A DNA stretch of 39,933 nucleotides from Chloracidobacterium sp. (GCA_025362075.1 JANYIL010000267.1:1-39933); one strand, 5' to 3'; shown: positions 16,075 through 24,792, numbered from the stretch's first letter. Made by a program: numbers and translations. Notes: generated by a model not told the origin, from the sequence alone.

Positions 16075-16635
16075 ATGAATACGAAAAGGCATTTACTAAT
16101 TTCGATTTTAACTGTTGCGGTGCTGGTAGGCAGCGCCCTTGGAATAATGGCCCAAGGCAAAAGGGACAAGATGAAGGGCAAGCCGATGGTCATGGCGAAG
16201 ATGATGAAATCGCCGCCTCACATGCTGATGATGGCTCATATGAAGAGCATGTCCGAGTTTGCGAAGACTCTCCATCATCAGGCAATGATGCCTATGGCTC
16301 TGGACGTTGAATTTGCCCGAGCGGCGGTTGGCGAGCTAAGACATAGCCTTGACGCAATGGACGCCATTCACCAAAAACACATGGCGACGATGAGCGATGA
16401 GATGAAGGCGAAGATGAAGATGATGATGGACAAAATGGACAAGGGCCAGGCGACGACAAAGGAACATGTCATGGCTCTCGAAACAGCCGTTCAGGCCGAT
16501 CAGCCGGACGCAAAGCAAGTGGCGATGCATGCGGGAGCCCTGCTCAAACACGTCGCCATGATGTCGAAGATGGGTGGTGGACAGAAGCCGGGCAAGAAGA
16601 TGGCGATGAAGAAGATGACGATGAAGCCGATGTAA
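16075..16635 (+). CDS. Exported Met/His/Lys-rich protein, possibly copper-binding
   Basis: 186 aa from ATG 16075, with AGGAG 8 nt upstream. The signal peptide 'MNTKRHLLISILTVAVLVGS...AQG' would be cleaved after about residue 26. The mature part is extremely rich in Met (such as 'PPHMLMMAHMKSM') with scattered His ('HHQAMMPM') and ends in a basic, Met-rich tail. The body is predicted mainly helical. Met-rich periplasmic proteins commonly bind Cu(I) or Ag(I), and the multicopper oxidase gene follows 91 nt downstream. I do not recognise a named family, so metal binding is inferred from composition and neighbours. Confidence 0.72.
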   Translation: MNTKRHLLISILTVAVLVGSALGIMAQGKRDKMKGKPMVMAKMMKSPPHMLMMAHMKSMSEFAKTLHHQAMMPMALDVEFARAAVGELRHSLDAMDAIHQKHMATMSDEMKAKMKMMMDKMDKGQATTKEHVMALETAVQADQPDAKQVAMHAGALLKHVAMMSKMGGGQKPGKKMAMKKMTMKPM

Positions 16636-16646
16636 TATCCGGAGTC

Positions 16647-16696
16647 AACGCCAGTTTCGCTGTGGATCGCACAATGTTGCGTTCCCGGCTGGCGTT
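16647..16696. repeat. Inverted repeat in copper-gene gap
   Basis: AACGCCAG and CTGGCGTT form a perfect 8-bp stem with a 34-nt loop between the Met-rich protein and the multicopper oxidase. A regulatory or attenuating hairpin is possible; there is no strong T-run. Confidence 0.35.
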
Positions 16697-16726
16697 CCTG
16701 TCTTGGATTAGGAGATAGAGAAATTC

Positions 16727-18406
16727 ATGGAACGTCGTAAATTTATCGGTGCTTTAGCGGGCTCGGCGGCATTTGCCTCGTCAGGCGTTGGGTTGCTGTT
16801 GAGCGCCTGTAATACGGGACAATTTGAACAGCGGACGGATGCCATCAAGAAGGCCGGCGAGTCGTTCGCGGGCTATCCGCATGACCCGGTGCGGGCGGAG
16901 AATTTTACCAACCCGCTGTTCATCCCCGGGGTTGAGGGGCCCTTTGGGGTGTTAAGCGTAACCGATACGCCGCTTACACTTACAGCACAAGCGAAGACGT
17001 TTCCGATCCTTGAAGCCCGGGCCTCGCCATTTTTGCTGTACGAGACCAACTATGCAGGCAAGAGCTACCAAAATCCGATTTTTCGCATTAAGAGCGGCAA
17101 CCGTTTCAATGCCACTCTCCAAAACGGACTGAACGAGCCAACCATAATTCACTGGCATGGTCTGCGCCTCCCAGCGAATATGGATGGCCATCCAAACGAC
17201 AGCATCGCCGCGGGCAAGAACTACCCTTACGCATTCCCGGTCACCAATCGCGGCGGCACCTATTGGTATCACTCACATGCGGATCAGTTGACAGCAAAAC
17301 AGGCTTACGGCGGTCTGGCAAGCTTTTTTATCGTCGAGGATGATGATGAGGTGCGACTCTCAAGTGCTCTCGACCTCAAGCTTGGCGAAACCGATTTACC
17401 GTTAGTTATTCAGGACAAACGCTTCAACGCCAACGGCGAACTGGTTTACCAGCCGAGCATGATGGAGAAGATGATGGGGTATATCGGCGACATCGTGCTC
17501 GTCAACCTAACACCTAATCCCTTCCTTGAAATCAGCCCAAAAATCTATCGGTTCCGCTGTTTGAATGGCTCAAACGCACGTATCTACAAACTCTCTTTTA
17601 TGCGGGGCCTGGAGAAGATGGAGTATCGGGTGATCGGTACCGACGGGGGCCTGCTCGATCGGCCTTATCCGGCGACGGAGGTATTTCTCGCGCCTGCCGA
17701 ACGCGTGGACATATTGTTCAACGCCAGCCAGTTGCGTCAGGGCGAAACCGTGTTTCTTAAAAGCCTCGCTTTCGATCCGATGGAACAGGACGGCATGAAT
17801 GGCATGGGTGGTATGGATGGAGGCATGATGGGCGGCCGGGGAACCAACCAGTCGGCTCAGACGGGCGGCAATACCCGGCTTGCCAACGGGGTTGAGTTCA
17901 ACCTTTTAAAACTCATGGTGGCAAAAGCCGCGCAAGGGCCCCGCGAGGTACCCGCAAGTCTCTCAACCGTCGTGCCGATGGACACGGCCGGAGTCAGTCC
18001 GCGTCGAGTGACGCTCTCGCTTAATCACATGCAGTGGCTAATCAACGGCCAGAGTTACCGGCGTGACGCCGCGGCGTTTGAGGTCCGGCGCGCCGTTGAA
18101 GTGTGGGATATCGAAAACGCCACCAACAGTATGATCCATCCAATGCACCTGCACGGCTTTTCGTTTCAGGTGGTCGGGCGAAGCAAGAGCCCCGCGGCAC
18201 TGCGTCCCCTAGCAACGGCGAGCGGTGGACGTGTCATAACGGACCTCGGCTGGAAGGACACCGTAATGATTTGGCCCGGCGAAACTGTGCGTATCGCCAT
18301 TGACTTCCGGCAAGCGTTTCCGGGCGAACAGCTTTACTTATTTCATTGCCACAATCTGGAGCACGAAGACGGGAACATGATGGTTAACTACCGCATCCCT
18401 GCATAA
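16727..18406 (+). CDS. Multicopper oxidase, CueO/CopA-like
   Basis: 559 aa. The N-terminus has a twin-arginine motif ('RRKFIGALAG') and a lipobox-like 'LLSAC' near residue 28, so it is probably exported folded and perhaps lipid-anchored. All copper clusters are present: 'HWHG' (H142 region), 'WYHSH' (H182/H184), 'HPMHLHG' (H471-H476) and 'HCHNLEHEDGNMM' (H540-H546, with an axial Met candidate). A Met/Gly-rich insert, 'MNGMGGMDGGMMGG', near residue 365 resembles the CueO Met-rich substrate region. Expected role: oxidation of periplasmic Cu(I). Its neighbours, the Met-rich protein, barrel and copper ATPase, support this. Confidence 0.95.
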   Translation: MERRKFIGALAGSAAFASSGVGLLLSACNTGQFEQRTDAIKKAGESFAGYPHDPVRAENFTNPLFIPGVEGPFGVLSVTDTPLTLTAQAKTFPILEARASPFLLYETNYAGKSYQNPIFRIKSGNRFNATLQNGLNEPTIIHWHGLRLPANMDGHPNDSIAAGKNYPYAFPVTNRGGTYWYHSHADQLTAKQAYGGLASFFIVEDDDEVRLSSALDLKLGETDLPLVIQDKRFNANGELVYQPSMMEKMMGYIGDIVLVNLTPNPFLEISPKIYRFRCLNGSNARIYKLSFMRGLEKMEYRVIGTDGGLLDRPYPATEVFLAPAERVDILFNASQLRQGETVFLKSLAFDPMEQDGMNGMGGMDGGMMGGRGTNQSAQTGGNTRLANGVEFNLLKLMVAKAAQGPREVPASLSTVVPMDTAGVSPRRVTLSLNHMQWLINGQSYRRDAAAFEVRRAVEVWDIENATNSMIHPMHLHGFSFQVVGRSKSPAALRPLATASGGRVITDLGWKDTVMIWPGETVRIAIDFRQAFPGEQLYLFHCHNLEHEDGNMMVNYRIPA

Positions 18407-18445
18407 AGCGCTTATCGGAGGACTGACACATAGGAGATTAATGTT

Positions 18446-18679
18446 ATGAACGAATCGAATAAAACACCTTTGATCATCGCGTTTATCGTCGTCGTGTTAC
18501 TTTTTCTGGTCTTCGGCGGCGGAGCGATGTCCGGGTCCTTTATGGGCGGCGGGATGATGGGCGGCGGGCCCATTGGCGACCACCGTGTTGGCGGGTTCGG
18601 CTGGATGTGGATCCCGACGCTGGTCACCCTGGGCGTCGGCGTATTACTTGGTTGGATGATCTTTGGGAAGAAAAATTGA
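18446..18679 (+). CDS. Small two-helix membrane protein, Gly/Met-rich loop
   Basis: 77 aa from ATG 18446, with AGGAG upstream. Two membrane helices ('LIIAFIVVVLLFLVF' and 'IPTLVTLGVGVLLGWMIFG') flank a loop with 'FMGGGMMGGG', which could bind soft metal. No family is recognised with confidence. It sits 39 nt after the multicopper oxidase and overlaps the leader of the barrel gene, so it belongs to the copper operon. Confidence 0.72.
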   Translation: MNESNKTPLIIAFIVVVLLFLVFGGGAMSGSFMGGGMMGGGPIGDHRVGGFGWMWIPTLVTLGVGVLLGWMIFGKKN

Positions 18680-18707
18680 CTGGTCTAAGGACCGAAAGGA
18701 GAGAAAA

Positions 18708-19811
18708 ATGCAACGTTTTAGTAGTCTGACACGAATGTTCGGAGCAATTACTTCGGCTTGTTTTATTGTCCTGAGTTTTTGCGCATCGTCCGCAAATGCG
18801 CAGCAGTCCATGTCGATGGCGATGCCCACACCAACGCCAGAAATGAAAGACATGAAGCCGGGTATTGACTCTTCAATGGATAAGGACATGGGCGACGACA
18901 TGATGGGCACGCCGGGGCTTGTTCCGCCGGGTATCATGGTCGGAATGAAAGGGCGATGGATGGTGGGCTATCAGGTTATGTTTGACAGCCTGAAAGGCAA
19001 ACTTGTCGGGACCCGCCATGTTAGTGACGCGACGGTACTTAGCCGGTTTGAAACTTCACCGACCGACATGACGATGCAAATGCATATGTTCATGGTCATG
19101 TATGCCCCGACCGATAAATTCACTCTCATGGCGATGCTCCCATACACCCATATGTCGATGGGTGAACTCCACCGCGACGGAACGCGAGCGAACGAGCGAA
19201 GCAAGGGTATAGGTGACCTCGAATTGCGCGGCCTGTATGTCCTCTATGCGCGGAAGGATCTGCGGCATCGGTTCCTGTTGAACGCCGGAGTGGGACTTCC
19301 CACCGGATCGATCAATGCGCTTGACGCGGAAAGAGCTAGGTTGGAGTATCCGATGCAGCTCGGATCGGGGACGTTCTCCGTTATGCCCGGTTTCACATAT
19401 CTTGGTCAGGCAAAGCCGTGGGGCTGGGGAGCGGAATTCATACCGACGCTTAGAATTGGCAAGAACCGCAATGGCTTCCGGTTTGGTAATCGCTACCAGC
19501 CGAAAGTATGGGGTGCACGTCAGTTAACTCATTGGATAAGTTTGTCAGCAAGTCTCAAGGGCGACATATTGCAAAACATCAAGGGTGCAGATGTGACTCT
19601 CGACCCACTGGATGAGCCGACCAAAGATCCCAAACTTCAAGGCGGACGCCGAATTGATCTTACATTTGGGATGAGCATTCACCCTGCCAAAGGAGAACTG
19701 AAAGGAAATACGTTTTTTGTCCACGCCGTTAAACCCATATATCAATCCCTCGATGGGCCGCAAATTCAGCGGCGATGGGGATTACAGTTGGGTTGGCAGT
19801 TTGAGTTTTGA
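18708..19811 (+). CDS. Outer-membrane beta-barrel protein (transporter / phenol MetA-like)
   Basis: 367 aa from ATG 18708, after AAGGAG; the ORF-track start at 18663 is unlikely. A signal peptide ends near 'SANAQQS'. A Met/Asp-rich leader ('MSMAMPTPTPEMKDMKPG') is followed by amphipathic strands such as 'WMVGYQVMFDSLKGK', 'RHRFLLNAGVGLPTGS' and 'WGWGAEFIPTLRIG', ending in aromatic '...LGWQFEF' as outer-membrane barrels do. It resembles the putative MetA-pathway/transporter barrel family found in metal-resistance operons. A CopB-like role in copper handling is inferred from context only. Confidence 0.78.
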   Translation: MQRFSSLTRMFGAITSACFIVLSFCASSANAQQSMSMAMPTPTPEMKDMKPGIDSSMDKDMGDDMMGTPGLVPPGIMVGMKGRWMVGYQVMFDSLKGKLVGTRHVSDATVLSRFETSPTDMTMQMHMFMVMYAPTDKFTLMAMLPYTHMSMGELHRDGTRANERSKGIGDLELRGLYVLYARKDLRHRFLLNAGVGLPTGSINALDAERARLEYPMQLGSGTFSVMPGFTYLGQAKPWGWGAEFIPTLRIGKNRNGFRFGNRYQPKVWGARQLTHWISLSASLKGDILQNIKGADVTLDPLDEPTKDPKLQGGRRIDLTFGMSIHPAKGELKGNTFFVHAVKPIYQSLDGPQIQRRWGLQLGWQFEF

Positions 19812-19823
19812 TAGGAGAACATT

Positions 19824-20084
19824 ATGAAAATCAATTCGTTAAAATTTGGGTTGGCAAGCGCGATCACCGCTGCCGTTTTTTGGATAATCTGCTCGTTTTT
19901 CGTCTGGATGGTACCGGGTGGAATGATGAGCTTGACCACTAATATGATGCATATGGAGATGGGCCGGAGCGGTTGGGCACTATCGCCAATCGGCGTCGTA
20001 TGGGGGCTTTTTGCGTGGAGTTTGTTTACGGGAATTTTTGCATGGCTCTTGGCTACAATTTACAACCTGTTAACCAAGGATTAA
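19824..20084 (+). CDS. DUF5676-like small membrane protein
   Basis: 86 aa from ATG 19824, after AGGAG, 12 nt past the barrel gene. The opening 'KFGLASAITAAVFWIICSF' and closing 'VVWGLFAWSLFTGIFAWLLATIYNLL' fit the two-helix DUF5676 arrangement, with a Met-rich loop ('MMSLTTNMMHMEMG') between. Function is unknown; it is common near copper and heavy-metal genes. It is probably the last gene of the 18446-20084 run. Confidence 0.72.
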   Translation: MKINSLKFGLASAITAAVFWIICSFFVWMVPGGMMSLTTNMMHMEMGRSGWALSPIGVVWGLFAWSLFTGIFAWLLATIYNLLTKD

Positions 20085-20107
20085 AAAACTGATTTTTCGG
20101 CGGCCCG

Positions 20108-20130
20108 GATCGCAAATGTGAATTGCGATC
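20108..20130. repeat. 8-bp inverted repeat
   Basis: GATCGCAA-ATGTGAA-TTGCGATC is a perfect 8-bp dyad with a 7-nt loop, 24 nt after the DUF5676 stop. No T-run follows. It may be an operator for the SHOCT gene or a processing/termination hairpin. Confidence 0.4.
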
Positions 20131-20151
20131 TAAGTGCTGAATCAAAATGAG

Positions 20152-20183
20152 ATACGAGTATTTTGAGATTAAACAACTCGTAT
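20152..20183. repeat. 8-bp inverted repeat upstream of SHOCT gene
   Basis: ATACGAGT and ACTCGTAT form a perfect stem around a 16-nt loop, ending 27 nt before the SHOCT-protein start. Its position suits an operator or a leader hairpin. Confidence 0.4.
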
Positions 20184-20209
20184 AACTTTAAATTTAGAGG
20201 TGAAAAATT

Positions 20210-20443
20210 ATGATGAATTATGACTATGGTTTCTTTGGAATGCACATGCTGTGGTGGTTTTTTTGGATAATTCTTATTTCCATCCTTTTCGGATGGTTTG
20301 AACCAGTTCCGAAAAGGCGGATTAGAAAAGATTCGCCGCTCGATATTCTACAAAAGCGGTTTGCTTCGGGCGAAATTACTGCTGAAGAATATCAAGTGAA
20401 AAAGAATGTTCTGGCAAGTGATTTAGCAAATAGCACCATTTAA
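20210..20443 (+). CDS. SHOCT domain membrane protein
   Basis: 77 aa from ATG 20210 (or 20213). One membrane helix ('LWWFFWIILISILFGWF') is followed by a basic stretch and the C-terminal SHOCT motif 'SPLDILQKRFASGEITAEEYQ'. SHOCT is a short oligomerisation-type domain common on small membrane proteins. Hairpins both precede and follow it, suggesting individual regulation. Function is unknown. Confidence 0.88.
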   Translation: MMNYDYGFFGMHMLWWFFWIILISILFGWFEPVPKRRIRKDSPLDILQKRFASGEITAEEYQVKKNVLASDLANSTI

Positions 20444-20484
20444 GTCTGAGCGAAATTTCAACAGACAATAAATGTTTCAAATTA

Positions 20485-20513
20485 GAGTTTGAGATTCAAC
20501 GAAACTCAAACTC
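20485..20513. repeat. 9-bp inverted repeat upstream of CBS gene
   Basis: GAGTTTGAG-(11 nt)-CTCAAACTC is perfect and ends 8 nt before the AAAGGAG ribosome site of the CBS gene. It could be an operator or a hairpin controlling translation. No T-run follows. Confidence 0.45.
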
Positions 20514-20534
20514 CAAACATAAAGGAGAAAAAAA

Positions 20535-20951
20535 ATGAGTTGTTGTAGTGATGTAATGAAACCAATCGAAGCGTCGTCATGTTGTACGCCGGAGGACACT
20601 GCGGCCCACGCCGCGCAGGCAATGAAACATTCAGGCTGCGGGTGTGCACCTGTGGTTGAAGACACAGAAAGTCTGAAACTTGTCGGGGTCGTCACCGAGC
20701 GTGACATCTGTCACCATGTGGCGGCTGAGGACGTTAAAGCGTCAGAAGTGAGCGTCGAAAAGATCATGCGTCCCGCTTCGTCTTGTTGTAGTACGGATGA
20801 TTCTCTGGACGAAACGGCGAGGAAGCTTAACGAATACCAAACAACGAGTCTGCCAGTTATCGATCAGGCCGGCAGTTGTTGCGGCACCGTTAGCGCGCAC
20901 CACATTCTGGCGAACTCGCATGAGCAAGTTAGTAAAGCAGAGGTGACTTAA
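20535..20951 (+). CDS. Cysteine-rich CBS domain protein
   Basis: 138 aa from ATG 20535, after AAAGGAG. Two CBS motifs are recognisable: 'LVGVVTERDICHHV' (about 49-62) and 'TSLPVIDQAG...GTVSAHHIL' (about 104-124). Unusually, 11 cysteines occur, mostly as adjacent pairs: C3-C4, C16-C17, C84-C85 and C115-C116, plus C35-x-C37 and C59. The pairs sit where ordinary CBS proteins have hydrophobic or small residues at the domain entry. CBS domains sense adenosine nucleotides; the Cys pairs could bind copper/zinc or act as a redox switch. Its place among copper and stress genes fits either. Confidence 0.85.
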   Translation: MSCCSDVMKPIEASSCCTPEDTAAHAAQAMKHSGCGCAPVVEDTESLKLVGVVTERDICHHVAAEDVKASEVSVEKIMRPASSCCSTDDSLDETARKLNEYQTTSLPVIDQAGSCCGTVSAHHILANSHEQVSKAEVT

Positions 20952-20966
20952 AACCAAAGAAGCTAT

Positions 20967-21191
20967 ATGAAACTATCAAAATTCTTACATGTTATCAGCG
21001 TTGTTTTTGGACTAATTGGTTTAGCAATGTGGTTCTTCACCGTTCTTTTCTGGCCATCCGGAGTGGTTTGGTGGGGTTCGACCAGGGAATTTATGATGAT
21101 GTGCGCTGTGACATCTCTTCTGGCCGCAATCTGGCTCCAAATCGCAACAATTCATCACATAATGCTTGAAAAAAAAGGAGAGATAATCTGA
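20967..21191 (+). CDS. Small two-helix membrane protein, unknown
   Basis: 74 aa from ATG 20967, 15 nt after the CBS gene. Two hydrophobic segments, around 'VISVVFGLIGLAMWFFTVLF' and 'MMCAVTSLLAAIWLQIATIH', join through a Trp-rich loop ('VVWWGSTREF'). It ends in a short charged tail. No family is recognised. It is likely co-transcribed with the CBS gene. Confidence 0.68.
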   Translation: MKLSKFLHVISVVFGLIGLAMWFFTVLFWPSGVVWWGSTREFMMMCAVTSLLAAIWLQIATIHHIMLEKKGEII

Positions 21192-21199
21192 ATTTGACT

Positions 21200-21211
21200 A
21201 GTCGCGCGACT
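21200..21211. repeat. 12-bp perfect palindrome
   Basis: AGTCGCGCGACT is self-complementary, lying just after the small membrane gene. It could be a terminator core or a protein-binding site. Confidence 0.35.
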
Positions 21212-21322
21212 GGCTCGATCACTTAGTTGGAAACCTTTATCGGCGTTCCTTACGGGCATCTCTAACAGTTGGAGGCCAGTGGATAGCCAGCGGAGTGAAG
21301 CGGGTAAAGTGCGAGATAGTAG

Positions 21323-21341
21323 TTCCGAATTAGATTCGGAA
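21323..21341. repeat. 8-bp inverted repeat upstream of DUF6629 gene
   Basis: TTCCGAAT-TAG-ATTCGGAA is a tight hairpin with a 3-nt loop, about 28 nt before the ATG at 21369. An operator or translation-control role is possible. Confidence 0.4.
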
Positions 21342-21368
21342 AACAGGATACAAAAAAGGAGATATCCA

Positions 21369-22049
21369 ATGTGTTTTTCAGCTCCGGCAAGTTTTATTGC
21401 GGGAACCGCGTTGTCTGCGATAGGCGTTGCAGCGCTCAGAAACACAAGAGTGCGAAGCGAACTGCCCTTTGCGATGATCCCACTGCTGTTCGGCATACAG
21501 CAGTTGACTGAGGGGGTCATCTGGCTGACGTTCAGTTACGACGCGCCGATTCTCAAAGAGACGATGACGTACCTGTACTCAGTTTTCTCACACGTGCTGT
21601 GGCCGATTTATGTTCCGCTAGCGATGGGCATAATGGAAGCCGTACGCTGGCGCAAGAAGGCGATCTTTGCGTTCGGCGTGGCGGGAGTCGCGGTGAGTCT
21701 CTACCTTCTCTATTTCATCGTAGCCACACCCATGGTCGCGGAAGTCGTTGGCAGGCATATCGTATATGACTCGCCGCATTTCTACTTGATTCCTGTAATG
21801 GTCGTCTACCTTGCGGCGACGTGTGTAAGTTGTGTTTTTTCGAGTCACGCATTCGTAAAACTGTTCGGTGGATTGTTGTTCGCGTCCTTTGCAGCGGCAT
21901 ACATTATTCATGTCATGGCATTGGTCTCGGTGTGGTGTTTCTTCGCGGCCATATTGAGTCTACTGATTTACATTCACCTAAGATTCAGAGATCTGGGCGG
22001 GTTTCCAAAGAATATGCGTTTCCGCCGTCGGCCCCACCTAGCGGCGTAA
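21369..22049 (+). CDS. DUF6629-like multi-pass membrane protein
   Basis: 226 aa from ATG 21369, after AAAGGAGAT; the upstream in-frame extension lacks support. It starts 'MCFSAPASFIAG' and contains 'LPFAMIPLLFGIQQLTEGV', both typical of the DUF6629 family. About seven hydrophobic segments are visible through to 'CFFAAILSLLIYIHLRFRD'. The family is uncharacterised. It sits directly before the copper ATPase (67 nt), so a role connected to metal or stress is possible but not shown. Confidence 0.8.
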   Translation: MCFSAPASFIAGTALSAIGVAALRNTRVRSELPFAMIPLLFGIQQLTEGVIWLTFSYDAPILKETMTYLYSVFSHVLWPIYVPLAMGIMEAVRWRKKAIFAFGVAGVAVSLYLLYFIVATPMVAEVVGRHIVYDSPHFYLIPVMVVYLAATCVSCVFSSHAFVKLFGGLLFASFAAAYIIHVMALVSVWCFFAAILSLLIYIHLRFRDLGGFPKNMRFRRRPHLAA

Positions 22050-22116
22050 TGGAGGAGCGAATAACTATCGTCACAGTATCAGAGAAGTTTTTTGTTGAAA
22101 AACATTAGGAGGCGCG

Positions 22117-24792
22117 ATGAAAACAAGTGTTATTGAAGTACACGACATGCTGTCGGTATTGAGTGTGCTCGGGGTAGAAAAGCGGATCGGTGAGGTAGGC
22201 GGCGTCGAAAGCGTTACCGTCAATTATGCTGCCGAAAGTGCCACGGTACGATACGACGAAACCCGTCTTAGTATTGCCGACATCAGATCCGCCGTGCGCC
22301 AAAAAGGATATGAGTCCGATGGTGAATCCACGGTTCCGGATACGCTACCGACGGCTGAAACTCCCACGCCTGAGGAAAAGGTCAAGGCTGAAACCCAGTT
22401 GCCCGCGAGCGACCCGAAGGCTGAAGATCACGCCGCTCACAAGGCGGATGAAATGTCGCCGGCGAAGGCGGAAGATTCCGTCCGGATTCCCGCCTCGCAA
22501 CCCTCGGTTGTCCAATCGCCAAAGAAAAAAGTAGAAACTGAAACCCAATCGTCCGCGAGCGGTGTAAAGATGGAAGTTCCTCTGACGCCGACTGACAAAC
22601 CTTTGGAGGAAGAACCCAAAGCTGAGAAGAAAGTCGAGGCTGAGGATCAGGCGTCCGCGAGTGGAGCGAAACCTGAGAATCACGCCGGCCACAAGATGGA
22701 TGAAATGTCCCAGGACAAGGCGGAGATGGCTCAGGAGATGGGACACGGCACAGGAGCGTCAATGGAGGCGATGGTGCTCGGGATGCGTAATCGCTTCTTG
22801 TTCACTCTCCTTTTCACGGTCTTCATCTTGCTTTACACACCAATGTTCGGGAAACTAACCGGCTTTGAAATGCCATCGCCGTTCGGCTGGTCAAAGGAAC
22901 TGATGGGTTTTATTTTTGCCACTCCCATCGTTCTTTACGGCGGTTCGGTCTTTTTCGTAGGAGCCTATCGAGCCCTAAAGAAAGGTATCGCCAACATGGC
23001 GGTGCTAGTTTCGCTGTCTGTTTTGGCGGGTTATTCGTTCAGCGTGGGTGCGACGTTTTTTTTCCAGGCCGATGTGTTCTACGAAGCTGTCGCCGTGCTG
23101 CTTGTTTTTATTCTTTTGGGTCATTGGCTGGAGATGAGGGCGCGGGCTGGGGCGTCTAAAGCTGTTCAGGCACTCCTGAATCTAGCGCCACGGAAAGCGA
23201 CCGTGATACGAGACGGCCAGAGCGTCGAAGTGCCGACCTCAGAAGTTGTGATGGACGATATTGTGATGATTCGTCCCGGCGACAAGATTCCGGTTGATGG
23301 CATCATTACCGACGGGCAGTCGAACGTAGACGAGTCAATGATCACAGGCGAAAGTATGCCTGTGGCAAAGAAGGTCGGTGACCAGGTAATCGGAGCGACA
23401 ATAAACAAGACAGGCACATTTCGTTTCAAGGCGACTAAGGTCGGCGCCGATACTGCTCTCGCGCAGATCGTTAAACTCGTCCAAGACGCCCAGAACTCCA
23501 AGGCGCCTTCGCAACGAATCGCCGACACCGCAGCTCAGGTGCTCACCATCTCCGCAGTTGTCATCGGAATTGCGACTTTTGTCGGATGGTTCTGGTTCGC
23601 CGGGTCGACGCTGGTTTTCGCTATGCTGTTAGCGATCACGGTCGTCGTTATCGCGTGTCCCGACGCTCTTGGTCTTGCGACGCCGATGGCGATCATGGTG
23701 TCGAGCGGCAAGGGAGCTCAAAACGGAATTCTCTTCAAGGACGCAACAGCTCTTGAAGACGTTGGCAGACTGCAGGCAATAATCTTCGACAAAACGGGTA
23801 CGCTTACGATCGGGCAGCCACAAGTAGTAGAGATCGTCGCCGATGGAAAACCTGTCAGTGATAAAGAATTGCTCCAACTCGTAGCTTCGCTGGAACAGTC
23901 GAGTGAGCATCCTCTGGCACAAGCCATGATCGAGAAAGCCAAGGCTGATGGCCTGACCCTAAGTTCGCCGACGAATTTCGAATCGATTCCCGGGCAAGGC
24001 GCGCGTGCGACAGTTGACGGACGCACGGTTCTTGCTGGCAATCGCAAGCTAATGGACGAGAACAAAATCGATCTTGACACGCTTAACGAGCGGGCAAAGG
24101 CCCTTGAGGAAAAAGGCAACACGGTCATCTATTCAGCCATTGACGGTTCTTCCGGAGGACTGATCGCCATTGCCGACGCAATTCGCCCGAGTGCGAAACA
24201 AGCGATCAACCAATTACTCGCCTTAGGTGTCGAGGTGGCGATGTTGACCGGCGACAACCAAGGTACGGCAAACCTGGTCGCTAAAGAACTCGGTATCAAG
24301 ACGGTCTTCGCCGAGGTCCAACCGGGCCAAAAAGCTGAGAAAGTCAAAGAAATGCAAGAGCGGGGTCGGCGCGTCGGGATGGTTGGCGACGGCATAAACG
24401 ACGCACCGGCGCTAGCGCAAGCCAATGTCGGCATGGCGATCGGCGCCGGGGCGGACGTAGCAATGGAAGCGGCCGATGTCGTCTTAATGAAAAGCGACCC
24501 GTTCGATGTTATCGGGGCGATCCTCCTGAGCCGCGCGACGCGGCGGAAGATGCGGCAAAATTTGTGGTGGGCGGCCGGATACAACGTCATTGCATTTCCG
24601 CTCGCCGCTGGCTTGCTTTACCCCTCGATCGGGTTGCTGCTGACCCCGGAGATCGCCGCGTTTTCTATGTCCGGCTCGACTTTGGTTGTGGTCGCCAACG
24701 CGCTTTTGTTGAAGCGCGTGAAGATGAGAGGAACCGAACAGATTGAAACGACGCGCCGTGATGAGGTGAAAACCACTGAAGGAGAAAAATGA
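22117..24792 (+). CDS. Copper-type P1B ATPase with degenerate HMA and His/Met linker, CPD motif
   Basis: 891 aa from ATG 22117, after AGGAGG. Residues 1-68 form a heavy-metal-associated fold, but the CxxC site is replaced by 'MLSVLSVLG'. Residues 85-215 are a charged linker with repeated 'HAAHKADEM' / 'HAGHKMDEM' motifs. The P-type core has the actuator 'TGESMPV', the phosphorylation motif 'DKTGTLT' (D558), the HP motif '[10 protein letters not shown]' and the hinge '[10 protein letters not shown]'. The membrane motif is C-P-D (514-516) instead of CPC or CPH. 'GYN' in M7 and 'MSGS' in M8 resemble copper pumps. Likely a copper (Cu+/Cu2+) exporter; the exact ion is uncertain. It is coupled by ATGA overlap to a USP gene. 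Confidence 0.92.
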   Translation: MKTSVIEVHDMLSVLSVLGVEKRIGEVGGVESVTVNYAAESATVRYDETRLSIADIRSAVRQKGYESDGESTVPDTLPTAETPTPEEKVKAETQLPASDPKAEDHAAHKADEMSPAKAEDSVRIPASQPSVVQSPKKKVETETQSSASGVKMEVPLTPTDKPLEEEPKAEKKVEAEDQASASGAKPENHAGHKMDEMSQDKAEMAQEMGHGTGASMEAMVLGMRNRFLFTLLFTVFILLYTPMFGKLTGFEMPSPFGWSKELMGFIFATPIVLYGGSVFFVGAYRALKKGIANMAVLVSLSVLAGYSFSVGATFFFQADVFYEAVAVLLVFILLGHWLEMRARAGASKAVQALLNLAPRKATVIRDGQSVEVPTSEVVMDDIVMIRPGDKIPVDGIITDGQSNVDESMITGESMPVAKKVGDQVIGATINKTGTFRFKATKVGADTALAQIVKLVQDAQNSKAPSQRIADTAAQVLTISAVVIGIATFVGWFWFAGSTLVFAMLLAITVVVIACPDALGLATPMAIMVSSGKGAQNGILFKDATALEDVGRLQAIIFDKTGTLTIGQPQVVEIVADGKPVSDKELLQLVASLEQSSEHPLAQAMIEKAKADGLTLSSPTNFESIPGQGARATVDGRTVLAGNRKLMDENKIDLDTLNERAKALEEKGNTVIYSAIDGSSGGLIAIADAIRPSAKQAINQLLALGVEVAMLTGDNQGTANLVAKELGIKTVFAEVQPGQKAEKVKEMQERGRRVGMVGDGINDAPALAQANVGMAIGAGADVAMEAADVVLMKSDPFDVIGAILLSRATRRKMRQNLWWAAGYNVIAFPLAAGLLYPSIGLLLTPEIAAFSMSGSTLVVVANALLLKRVKMRGTEQIETTRRDEVKTTEGEK
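22378..22725 (+). repeat. Degenerate intragenic repeat encoding His/Met linker
   Basis: Two roughly 33-codon copies (about 22378-22476 and 22627-22725) encode KVxAExQxxAS...HAxHKxDEMSxxKAE, with a weaker related segment between. The linker joins the HMA-like fold to the membrane domain. Confidence 0.55.

Noticed and set aside
21271-21290. GG-N10-GC in AGGCCAGTGGATAGCC before the DUF6629 gene
   Set aside because: Only the bare GG/GC dinucleotides match; such matches are expected by chance in this much intergenic DNA.
22345-22762. Minus-strand ORFs of 126-133 aa opposite the copper ATPase linker
   Set aside because: They mirror the repetitive linker of the ATPase and have no independent support.
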